Shown piece by piece: positions 53,186 to 60,839 of a DNA stretch of 64,000 bases. This stretch comes from Streptomyces uncialis. Lineage in GTDB: Bacteria; Actinomycetota; Actinomycetes; Streptomycetales; Streptomycetaceae. How positions within the stretch are numbered: the first letter of the stretch is position 1; every line of letters starts with the position of its first letter. Position numbers and translations under genes: made by a program. The stretch covers positions 1,251,321 to 1,315,320 of the forward strand of contig NZ_LFBV01000001.1 in assembly GCF_001905345.1 (NCBI RefSeq), read 5' to 3'. The notes beneath the pieces are model-generated. The model was not told where the DNA came from, made no database searches, and was given only the letters and a program-made list of their open reading frames with translations.

Positions 53186-54714
53186 GCATCGCACCCGTCC
53201 GCCCCGCGCCCGCCGTGCCCGTCCCGGTCCCCAGCGGCAATCTCGCCGAACTCCTCGCCGCCACCGCCCGCGCCCACGGCTGGCTGGGCCGCCGCGCCTA
53301 TGTCGTCGAAGGCCGCTCGTACCTCTTCTCCGAGGTCCACGAGGGCGCCGGACGGGCCGCCGCCGCGTTCATCGCCCGCGGCCTCGGACCCGGCTCCCGC
53401 ATCCTGATCGCCGTGCCCGACGGCATCGACTTCGTCCGCGCCTTCCTCGGCGCCCTGCACATCGGCGCCGTCGCCGTCCCCGTCAATTCGGCCCTGCACG
53501 CCGCCGAACTGACCCGGGCCGCCGCGCTCGCGGAACCCGCGGCGATCGTCTCCGCCCCCGAACTCGCCCGGCACTTCCCCGCGCCGCTGGTCCTCACCCC
53601 CGGTGAGCTGCGCACCCCCTCGCCCGGCGCGCCCCCGTACGCCCGCGTCGGCGCCGACAGCCTCGCGTTCGCCGCGTTCACCTCCGGCACCACCAGCGAC
53701 CCGCGGCTGTGCTTCCACACCCACGGCGACCCGGAGGTCTTCAGCCGGGCCGCCGGGGAGGCCATCGGCATCGGACCCGACGACACCGGCTTCTCCGTCT
53801 CCCGGCTCTACTTCTCCTACGGACTCGGCAACTCGCTGTTCTTCCCGCTGCTGCGCGGCGCGACCACCGTGCTGAGCCCCCGCCGGGCCACCGAGGACGA
53901 CACCCTGAAGGCCGTCGGGGAGCACGGCGTCACCGTCCTGTACGGACAGCCCAGCTTCTACGCCCGGCTGCTCGACCACCCCGCGCACGGGGTGCTCGCC
54001 ACCCTGCGGGCCGCCGTCGTGGCCGGTGAGGTGCTGCCGCCCGTACTGGAACGACGGCTGCGCGCGATCCTCGGCGACCGACTCCTCAACATCTTCGGCA
54101 CCACGGAGATCGGGCACGCCCTGCTCGCCAACGGCCCCCACGGCATACGCGAGTACACCCTCGGCCGGGTCCTTCCCCCCTACCGGCTGCGGATCGTCGA
54201 CGACCACGGCGACGAGGTGCCCGCCGGCACCGAGGGCCGCCTCCAGGTCGCCGGACCCACCATCGGCCCCGGGGTCGCCCGCGGCGGCGCCGAACCCGCG
54301 CGGCTCACCCCCGACGAGTGGTACACCACCGGTGACGCCGCCACCGTCGACGCCGACGGCTACGTCAGTGTCCACGGACGGCTCGACGACATCGAGATCG
54401 TCGGCGGCCAGAACGTCCACCCCACCGAGATCGAGGACCTGCTGACCGCGCACCCCGCGGTACGGGAGGCCGCCGTCGTCTCGGTGCGCCGCGCCGGGGG
54501 CGCCACGTCCCTGCGCGCCTACGCCGCACTCCACGACGGGGCGCGGCCGGGGGCCGTGACCGCCGAACTCCTCGCCACCGCCCGCTCCCGGCTCACCTGG
54601 TACAAGGTCCCCGACGACGTACTGATCGTCCCCGAACTGCCACGCAATCCCACCGGAAAACTACTGCGCCGCGCGGTACGCGCGCTGGCGCGGGAAGGTG
54701 ATCCTCACTCATGA
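53182..54714 (+). CDS. Benzoate-CoA-ligase-like acyl-AMP ligase
   Basis: This 510-residue adenylate-forming enzyme has AFTSGTTSDPRLCFHTHGD as the P-loop (A3), LNIFGTTEIGHA (A5), WYTTGDAATVDADGY (A7), GRLDDIEIVGGQNVHPTEIE (A8) and NPTGKLLRR with the catalytic Lys (A10). Layout and SRLYFSYGLGN are like benzoate-CoA ligases. It probably activates the chorismatase product to an AMP ester and then a CoA thioester. It is coupled on both sides by ATGA overlaps. No polyketide synthase or carrier protein is present in the window, so the acceptor is unknown. Confidence 0.9.
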   Translation: MSIAPVRPAPAVPVPVPSGNLAELLAATARAHGWLGRRAYVVEGRSYLFSEVHEGAGRAAAAFIARGLGPGSRILIAVPDGIDFVRAFLGALHIGAVAVPVNSALHAAELTRAAALAEPAAIVSAPELARHFPAPLVLTPGELRTPSPGAPPYARVGADSLAFAAFTSGTTSDPRLCFHTHGDPEVFSRAAGEAIGIGPDDTGFSVSRLYFSYGLGNSLFFPLLRGATTVLSPRRATEDDTLKAVGEHGVTVLYGQPSFYARLLDHPAHGVLATLRAAVVAGEVLPPVLERRLRAILGDRLLNIFGTTEIGHALLANGPHGIREYTLGRVLPPYRLRIVDDHGDEVPAGTEGRLQVAGPTIGPGVARGGAEPARLTPDEWYTTGDAATVDADGYVSVHGRLDDIEIVGGQNVHPTEIEDLLTAHPAVREAAVVSVRRAGGATSLRAYAALHDGARPGAVTAELLATARSRLTWYKVPDDVLIVPELPRNPTGKLLRRAVRALAREGDPHS

Positions 54715-55640
54715 CCACACCACCCCGCTCCCCGGACACCAAGGCGCTCCTCGCGATCAGCGTCACCATGCTGCTGTGGGCCTCGGCGTTCGTCGCCATC
54801 CGGTACGCCGTCGAGGACTTCCATCCCGGGTCGATGGCGCTGGGACGGCTGCTCGTCGGAGGCCTCGCGCTCGGCGCGCTCCTCCTCGCCCGCGGCGAGG
54901 GGCTGCCGAAACGGGAGGCGTGGCCCGGCATCCTCGGGGCGGGTGTCTTCTGGTTCGGGGTCTACATGGTCGCCCTCAACTGGGGCGAGCAGCACACCGA
55001 CGCGGGCACCGCCGCGCTGATCATCGGCATCGGCCCGATCCTCGTCGCGCTGCTCGGCGGACGGGTGCTGGGCGAGGGCTATCCGCGGCCGCTGCTGCTG
55101 GGCCTCGGAATCTCCTTCGTCGGCACGGTGATCGCCGGGGTCCTCGGCGGGGAGGGCAGCAACTCCGTCTGGGGTGTGCTGCTCCTGCTGGTCGCGGCGG
55201 TCGGGTACGCGATCGGCGTCGTCGCGCAGAAGTCGTCCCTGGGGCATGCCTCGGCGCTCCAGGTCACGACGTTCGCCTGCCTGGTCGCCGCAGTGGCGTG
55301 CCTGCCGTTCGCGGGGCAGCTGGTGTCCGATGTGCGGACCGCGCCGACGGGGGTCACCCTCTCGGTCGTCTACCTCGGGCTGCTGCCCACGGCGCTGGCG
55401 TTCTGGACCTGGGCGTACGCGTTGTCGCGGACCACGGCGGGGAAGCTGGGGGCCACGACGTACGTGGTGCCCGCGCTCGTCGTCGCGCTGTCGTGGATCT
55501 TCCTCGGGGAGATCCCCGGTGCGGTCGCGCTCGCGGGCGGTGCCCTGTGCCTGCTGGGCGTAGCGGTCTCCCGCCGCCCCGCCCCACCCCGCCCTCCGGT
55601 CCCGTCGGCCCCTCTCGACCCGGAACCCCAGAAGTCCTGA
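54711..55640 (+). CDS. EamA-family (DMT) transporter
   Basis: This 309-residue protein has ten membrane helices in two EamA repeats (WASAFVAIRYAVEDFHPGSM and the matching second half ending in LSWIFLGEIPGAVALAGG). It exports small metabolites by relatives' example. As third gene of the coupled operon it may export the aromatic product or protect against it. The repeat array R5 begins about 10 bases after its stop. Confidence 0.9.
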   Translation: MTTPPRSPDTKALLAISVTMLLWASAFVAIRYAVEDFHPGSMALGRLLVGGLALGALLLARGEGLPKREAWPGILGAGVFWFGVYMVALNWGEQHTDAGTAALIIGIGPILVALLGGRVLGEGYPRPLLLGLGISFVGTVIAGVLGGEGSNSVWGVLLLLVAAVGYAIGVVAQKSSLGHASALQVTTFACLVAAVACLPFAGQLVSDVRTAPTGVTLSVVYLGLLPTALAFWTWAYALSRTTAGKLGATTYVVPALVVALSWIFLGEIPGAVALAGGALCLLGVAVSRRPAPPRPPVPSAPLDPEPQKS

Positions 55641-55649
55641 CAGTCCACG

Positions 55650-55814
55650 GGTCGCCTTCGCTTGCGCTTCCCAGGTCTGTCCGGCTGGACGTACTTCGTT
55701 CCTGTGCCGTCGCTCGTGGGTTTGCGCAGTTCCCCGCGCCCCTGGATGCTGCCCCTGTTCGTCGCTCTTCGGGTGCGGGCCGGTTCTCGTCTTCGCGCAG
55801 TTCCCCGCGCCCCT
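55650..55814 (+). repeat. Repeat array R5, forward A modules
   Basis: Units starting with TCGCCTTCGCTTGCGCTTCC lead to cores at 55724 and 55795. The orientation follows the upstream EamA gene. Confidence 0.84.
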
Positions 55815-55986
55815 TTGGGGCGCGTCCGGCCGGTTCTTCGGGTCGGTGCCGGTCGGGATTCTCCGTCCTCGCTCCAACGCGCTCGGTACGGACGTTCAGT
55901 GGTCGTACTGGTGGCGTCGGAGTCTGCGGGCAGAGATTCCCGCCCACCCCCTCCCGCAGCCATGCGACTGCGCGAGGAGGAGGGTG
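55807..55986 (+). repeat. Element B5 (forward)
   Basis: This copy begins with the hairpin at 55807-55823 and carries the TACTGGTGGCGT middle, closest to B1. Both arms of the second stem are intact (GCGGG and CCCGC around CAGAGATT). Confidence 0.86.
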
Positions 55987-56003
55987 AAGAACAACCTCAG
56001 GGG

Positions 56004-56406
56004 GCGCCCCCGAAGGGGCGCGGGGAACTGCGCAAGAACGAGGACGGCCCCGCACCCGACGAACAATCCCGAAGGGGCAGCATCCAGGGGCGCGGGGAAC
56101 TGCGCGAGAACGAGGGCGAACCCGCACCCGAAGAGCGACCGCAAGGGGGCAGCATCCGGGGGCGCGGGGAACTGCGCGAGAACGAGGGCGAACCCGCACC
56201 CGAAGAGCGACCGCAAGGGGGCAGCATCCGGGGGCGCGGGGAACTGCGCACCCCCGTTCGGCCCGTACAGGAACGAAGTACGTCCCGCCGGACGGACCTG
56301 GGAAGCGCGAGCGAAGGCGACCTGCGGGGAACTGCGCACCCACGGACGGCCCGCGCAGGGACAGGTGCGCTCAGCCGGACAGGCCTGAGAAGCGCGAGCG
56401 AAGGCG
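56004..56406 (-). repeat. Repeat array R5, reverse A modules with 72-bp tandem units
   Basis: A hairpin GCGCCCC-CGAA-GGGGCGC (56004-56021) opens the array. Cores follow at 56015, 56087, 56159 and 56231; the last three are exactly 72 bp apart, and two consecutive units are virtually identical. The final unit runs into the coding end of the uridine-kinase-like gene and supplies its last codons and stop. Confidence 0.86.
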
Positions 56407-57024
56407 TTGCGCCGCTGTGGCCCGTGACAGACGGGCCACGGCCTCGTCCCCGTCGCAGGCCACCGCCCCGAGCGCCACCTGCCGCCCCACGATCCCCCGC
56501 TCGGCCCGCATCAGCCGCCACCCCCTGCGCAGCAGGAACCCCACCGGCTTACGCGCCTCGCGAAGATCCCGCAGCAACCGCCGCCGGAACGTCGTCACCG
56601 GCCGCCCGCGCAGGCAGATCGCGTCCGCGAGTATCCCCAGCTCCCGGCACCGCGCCACGACATCCGCCGCGAAGATCCCCTCCGCCACGAACAGCGGCGC
56701 CCCCCGGAGGTCCAGCACCCCCGCCCCCGTACGGGAACTCGTGGAGATGTCGTACACGGGGACCTCGGTCCGTCCCTCCCCGCACAGACGTGCCAGCGCG
56801 GCCACCGCCGTGTCCGCGTCCCAGGACAGCGGTGAGTCCCAGTCGATGTCGGACGAGCCCGCGACCCGGGGCAGCGAGGGGTCGTCCCACTCCTTGTAGA
56901 AGTCGTCGAGACACAGCACGGGCAGTCCGCTGCGCGCCGCGAACGACGACTTGCCGGAACCGGAGGGTCCGGTGAGCAGCACGACACGGGCCGGTGACAC
57001 CGGTATGGCGGGATGAGAAGTCAC
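56371..57024 (-). CDS. Uridine-kinase-like P-loop protein
   Basis: This 217-residue protein has the P-loop GPSGSGKSS, LCLDDFYKEWDDP as the nucleoside-binding acidic motif, DWDSPLSWD and YDISTSSRTG, resembling (d)NTP-dependent uridine kinases. It would fit the salvage theme of this region by phosphorylating nucleosides. The GTG at 57024 is the best start near the fold; a TTG at 57099 would add 25 residues. The last dozen codons (about 56371-56406) lie inside a repeat unit, so the natural C-terminus has probably been replaced. Confidence 0.78.
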   Translation of the reverse strand: MTSHPAIPVSPARVVLLTGPSGSGKSSFAARSGLPVLCLDDFYKEWDDPSLPRVAGSSDIDWDSPLSWDADTAVAALARLCGEGRTEVPVYDISTSSRTGAGVLDLRGAPLFVAEGIFAADVVARCRELGILADAICLRGRPVTTFRRRLLRDLREARKPVGFLLRRGWRLMRAERGIVGRQVALGAVACDGDEAVARLSRATAAQRLRSRFSGLSG

Positions 57025-57116
57025 GAGAGACCAGTGTGGGGCATGTCCGCGCGGTTGCCGACCCCGCGGGTCGGCATTGGCGGCCACCGCCCCGCTCAAC
57101 TACTCTTCGTGAGTCC

Positions 57117-57539
57117 ATGATTACCCTCCACTCACCCCAGGCGGCACCCATGGCACGTCACCAGGCCCGTCCGACCACCACCGCACACCGCGTCCTGCTG
57201 CGCGCCGGACTCGCGCTGACCGCCGCCGGGATGGCGTTCGGCGCCGCCCCGGCATCGGCGGCCGGGGTCGACGCCCCCGCCACCGCGGGCGAGCTCGACG
57301 CGCAGGCCGCCGCCGGTTCCCTGCCCGGCATCGTGGGGTACGCGATCGCCCCCGTCACCGCCCTCCAGATCAACCCGCTCGCCAACACCGGCGTGGACCC
57401 GCTGGCCAACGGCCTCGGTACCCAGATCGCCGACTTCAAGCCGCTGTCGACCACCGCCGCTACGGCGCCGCTGGCCCGGGGCGACTCGCTGGCGGAACTC
57501 CCGCTGGTCGGTCCCGTGACCCAGCTGGTGACGGGCTGA
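57117..57539 (+). CDS. Small secreted protein, Ala/Pro/Leu-rich
   Basis: I do not know the function of this protein (140 residues from 57117). A second ATG at 57150 gives a more typical signal peptide (MARHQARPTTTAHRVLLRAG then a hydrophobic core cut after ASA). TACTCT lies 11 bases before the first ATG. The mature part has no Cys and ends in LPLVGPVTQLVTG, loosely like the other small secreted protein of this window (QLTQLVPD). Its last 80 bases overlap, in antisense, the tail of the MFS gene. Confidence 0.68.
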   Translation: MITLHSPQAAPMARHQARPTTTAHRVLLRAGLALTAAGMAFGAAPASAAGVDAPATAGELDAQAAAGSLPGIVGYAIAPVTALQINPLANTGVDPLANGLGTQIADFKPLSTTAATAPLARGDSLAELPLVGPVTQLVTG

Positions 57540-59154
57540 CCCCCGGGCTCACCCCCGTACCGTCCCCGTCGTCGTCCCCGGCCCCGTCACCCGCCCCGTC
57601 GGGGCCGCCCCCCGTACCGTCCCCGGCCAGTTCCTCCTCGGCCGAGCGGGTCCGCAGCGGTACCTCGCGGATGAGCCAGGCCAGCGCGAACGACAGGGCG
57701 CCCAGCAGCAGCGCCCCGAGGGCGACGGCGTGCAGCCCGCCCGTGACCGCCTCGCGCAGCGCGTCGGCCTGCGCCGCGGGCAGCTCGGCCAGGGCGTCCG
57801 GTGCGAGCTGTCCGGAGCTGTCGGTGAGCCGGCCGCCCGCCGCGCCCAGCCGCTCCTCCAGGGTGCCGTCCACCCGCGCCGCGTAAGCGGAGCCGAGGAC
57901 GGCGACGCCCAGCGAGCCGCCGATCCCGCGCAGCAGTGTCACCGTCCCGCTGGCGGCGCCCAGGTCGCGCGGCCCGGTGCTGTTCATGGTGATGACCATC
58001 GTGGACTGGAGGAGCAGCCCCAGGCCCGCGCCGATCACCAGGGACAGGGCCGTGACCACCCAGGTCGAGGTCCCCGTGCCGACCAGGACGAACAGCCCGA
58101 GCGCCCCCGCCGCGACGACGGCACCGCCGAGGATCGGGTAGATCCGGTAGCGGCCGGTGGCGCTGATGAGCCGTCCGGTCACGAGCTGCACCACGATCAT
58201 GCCCATCGACAGCGGGAGCAGCAGCAGCCCGCTCCCGGTGGACGAAGCGCCCCGCGCGTACTGGAGGTACTGCGGCAGATAGCTGCTGAGCGCGAGCATC
58301 GCGGCGCCGACCAGCAGACTGATGGCCTGGGCGGTGGCGAACCCCCGGTCGCGGAACAGCCGCACGGGCAGCACCGGTTCGGGGACGCGGCGCTCCACCC
58401 GCAGGAACCAGTACAGCGAGCCCGCCGAGAGCAGCGCGAGTCCGGCGACGGGCGCCGACCACCAGGGGTACGCCGTCCCGGCCCAGGTCGCGAGCAGGGT
58501 CACGGCGAGGATGCCGGTGGTGAGCAGCGCCGCCCCGAGGAGGTCCACCGGCGCCTTGATCCGGGGCTGGCGCAGCCGGACCCGGGTGACGACGATCAGC
58601 ACGGCGAGCGCGCCGAGCGGCACATTGACGTAGAACGTCCAGCGCCAGCTCAGCTGGTCGGTGAGGAAGCCGCCGACCAGCGGGCCGCCCAGGAACGCGG
58701 CGGGCAGCACCGCGCCGATCATGGCCTGGGCGCGTCCGCTCTCGCGTGGCGGCAGCAGTGTCCCGATCAGGGCCAGCGAGCCGACGAACATCCCGCCGGC
58801 GCCGAGGCCCTGGAGGGTGCGGAACGCGATCAGCTGGCCCATGTCCCGCGCGAGTCCGCAGAGCACGGAACCGGCGAGGAACACGCCGATGGACACCAGA
58901 TAGGCGCCCTTGCGCCCGTACAGGTCCCCGGCCTTGCCCCACAGGGGGGTGGCGACCGAGGAGGCGAGCAGATAGGCGGTGACCACCCAGGAGAGCTGGT
59001 CGACACCGCCGAGGTCGCCGACGATCACGGGCAGCGCGGTCGCGGTGATCGTCCCGTCCAGGGTCGCGAGCACCACACCCAGCAGCAGTCCCAGCAGGGT
59101 GAGCCGGGAGGGTGAGGTGCCGGTGCGCCCGGCGGTGGGGGAGGGGTCGGACAC
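57460..59154 (-). CDS. DHA2-type MFS multidrug exporter (EmrB/QacA)
   Basis: This 564-residue protein has fourteen membrane helices. The DHA2 signatures are LDGTITATALPVIVGDLGG in helix 1 and GKAGDLYGRKGAYLV for the loop motif. The C-terminal tail (about 60 residues) is Asp/Gly/Pro-rich and disordered and overlaps the neighbouring secreted-protein gene in antisense. The GTG at 59154 follows GAGGA, and the flavin reductase gene ends 11 bases upstream, so both share one TetR-controlled promoter. Confidence 0.9.
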   Translation of the reverse strand: MSDPSPTAGRTGTSPSRLTLLGLLLGVVLATLDGTITATALPVIVGDLGGVDQLSWVVTAYLLASSVATPLWGKAGDLYGRKGAYLVSIGVFLAGSVLCGLARDMGQLIAFRTLQGLGAGGMFVGSLALIGTLLPPRESGRAQAMIGAVLPAAFLGGPLVGGFLTDQLSWRWTFYVNVPLGALAVLIVVTRVRLRQPRIKAPVDLLGAALLTTGILAVTLLATWAGTAYPWWSAPVAGLALLSAGSLYWFLRVERRVPEPVLPVRLFRDRGFATAQAISLLVGAAMLALSSYLPQYLQYARGASSTGSGLLLLPLSMGMIVVQLVTGRLISATGRYRIYPILGGAVVAAGALGLFVLVGTGTSTWVVTALSLVIGAGLGLLLQSTMVITMNSTGPRDLGAASGTVTLLRGIGGSLGVAVLGSAYAARVDGTLEERLGAAGGRLTDSSGQLAPDALAELPAAQADALREAVTGGLHAVALGALLLGALSFALAWLIREVPLRTRSAEEELAGDGTGGGPDGAGDGAGDDDGDGTGVSPGVSPSPAGSRDRPAGVPPASRPGPAAP

Positions 59155-59165
59155 GGTCGCCGTCC

Positions 59166-59789
59166 TCAGGCCACGTACGGGTGGACGGACTTGGCGCTGC
59201 GCAGGGCGCGGCCCCACCAGGTGAGCTGGTCGAGGAACCCCTTCGCGGCGGCTTCGGCGGCCGGGTCGACGGAGCCGCCCTCACCGAAGGAGCCCCACGC
59301 GTTGTGGAAGCTGACCGTGTCGCGGATGGTCACGGCGTGCAGTTCGGCGAGGACGGGCCGCAGATGCTCGACGGCCCGCAGTCCGCCGGACAGTCCGCCG
59401 TAGGACACGAATCCGACCGGCTTGGCCTGCCATTCCGGTCCGTGCCAGTCCACGGCGTTCTTCAGGGACGCGGGATAGCTGTGGTTGTACTCCGGCGTCA
59501 CGATCACGAAGGCGTCGGCGACGGTGAGCCTGGGGGAGACATCGGCCAGCAGGGCGATGGTCTCCGCCGGTGGCGGGGTGCCGAAGGCGGGCATCACCGT
59601 GGGCAGCGGGGTCGCGACGAGGTCGATCACATCGAGGCTCATATCGGCGCGGGCCCTGACACGGTCCGCGATCCAGTCGCTGACCAGGGGGCCGAAGCGG
59701 CCGTCGCGGGTGCTGCCGGTGATGACCGCGACATGCAGGGGGGCGCGGTCGGTGGGCGCGGAGGTGCGCGGGGACAGGTCGTCGGGCAT
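59166..59789 (-). CDS. NADPH-dependent FMN reductase
   Basis: This 207-residue flavodoxin-like protein shows AVITGSTRDGRFGPLV as FMN-phosphate loop, TPEYNHSYPASLKNAVDW as the hallmark motif and FVSYGGLSGGLRAVEHL. It reduces flavins, quinones or nitro/azo compounds. ATG at 59789 has GGGGGA upstream. It leads the operon with the DHA2 exporter and is divergent from a TetR gene, so the pair may detoxify and expel an aromatic compound. Confidence 0.92.
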   Translation of the reverse strand: MPDDLSPRTSAPTDRAPLHVAVITGSTRDGRFGPLVSDWIADRVRARADMSLDVIDLVATPLPTVMPAFGTPPPAETIALLADVSPRLTVADAFVIVTPEYNHSYPASLKNAVDWHGPEWQAKPVGFVSYGGLSGGLRAVEHLRPVLAELHAVTIRDTVSFHNAWGSFGEGGSVDPAAEAAAKGFLDQLTWWGRALRSAKSVHPYVA

Positions 59790-59817
59790 GGGTTTCCCCC
59801 GGAGGATCAGGCCGATG

Positions 59818-59887
59818 TGTACGGCGTATCTGGTGTGTACAAGGTATCCCTCAATGTGTACGGCGTCCACAGGGCATACGCTGTACA
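59818..59887. promoter_or_regulatory. Four 12-bp elements, TetR operator array
   Basis: TGTACGGCGTAT (59818), TGTACAAGGTAT (59836), TGTACGGCGTCC (59857) and, inverted, ATACGCTGTACA (59876) share the pattern TGTACRGCGTAT. They lie in the divergent region between the reductase and TetR genes. Confidence 0.65.
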
Positions 59888-59930
59888 TGATCGGAGGTCA
59901 CCGCGGACCGCCGGAGAGGAGCGTGTGGCG

Positions 59931-60689
59931 ATGGCCGCGCAGAACAAGAGGGCCGACCCGGGCGGCCCCGGCGGGCGGCAGCCCGAGGCCTCCCTGTGGG
60001 AGCGGCTGGAGCGGCCCGCCCCCACTCCCCGGAACACCCTCACCCCCGCCACCCTCGCCGAGGCCGCCGTCCGGATCGCCGACGCCGAGGGGATGCAGGC
60101 GGTCACCATGCGCCGCCTCGCCAGCGAACTCCGGGTCGCGCCCATGGCCGCGTACCGCCATGTCTCCGGCAAGGACGACCTCTGGGCGCTGATGGTCGAC
60201 CGGGTCGCCGTCGAGCTGGTCGTGCCCGACGAGGTCACCGGCTGGCGCGAGGTGCTGCGGGAGATGGCCCTGCGGACCCGCGGGACGACCCTCGCCCACC
60301 CCTGGCTCACCACCGTGCCCGCGCCGCTCTCGCTGCTCACCCCGCACCGGATCGCGGCGGCCGAACGCCAGATCGCCGCCCTCGACGGTCACGGGCTGGA
60401 CGCCGACACGCTGATGGTCGCCTTCCGGACCGTCAACGCGTACGTCCAGGGCGCGGTGCAGGCCGAGGTGGCCCTGCGCGCCTACATGGACGAACAGGGC
60501 TGGGCCAGCGGCGACGACATCCGGCTCGGGCTCGCCCCGACCATGAAGTGGCTGATGGGGACGGACCGCTACCCCGTCTACGGCGCGACCCTGCGGGCAC
60601 TGCGGCGCCGCGACGACCCCGCGTGGGAGTTCGCGACGGGACTCGACTGCGTCCTCGACGGCCTGGCCGCCCGCCTGGGCCTGCCGTAA
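59931..60689 (+). CDS. TetR-family regulator (TetR/TtgR-C type)
   Basis: This 252-residue protein has the helix-turn-helix AVTMRRLASELRVAPMAAYRHVSGKDDLWALMVD and a larger ligand domain (VPDEVTGWREVLREMALRTR onward) as in TetR_C tetracycline-repressor-like proteins. ATG at 59931 lies 9 bases after GAGGAG; a GTG 6 bases earlier is too close to it. It should bind the four 12-mers and repress the divergent reductase-exporter operon. A strong hairpin follows. Confidence 0.92.
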   Translation: MAAQNKRADPGGPGGRQPEASLWERLERPAPTPRNTLTPATLAEAAVRIADAEGMQAVTMRRLASELRVAPMAAYRHVSGKDDLWALMVDRVAVELVVPDEVTGWREVLREMALRTRGTTLAHPWLTTVPAPLSLLTPHRIAAAERQIAALDGHGLDADTLMVAFRTVNAYVQGAVQAEVALRAYMDEQGWASGDDIRLGLAPTMKWLMGTDRYPVYGATLRALRRRDDPAWEFATGLDCVLDGLAARLGLP

Positions 60690-60724
60690 CGGCCCGCGCC
60701 GGGGCCCGCCCGCCCGGGGAACGG

Positions 60725-60773
60725 CCGAGCGCGCCGTACGGGACCCCGGTCGGGGTCCGCACGGCGCGCTCGG
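60725..60773. terminator. Bidirectional terminator between TetR and ALDH genes
   Basis: A 13-bp outer stem (CCGAGCGCGCCGT with ACGGCGCGCTCGG) encloses a second 7-bp stem (GGACCCC with GGGGTCC). The genes converge here. Confidence 0.85.
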
Positions 60774-60839
60774 TGGAACGTCCACCCGGCTACGGGCACG
60801 AGGCCCGGTTCAGGTCTGTTCAGGCCGGTTCGGCCCGGT

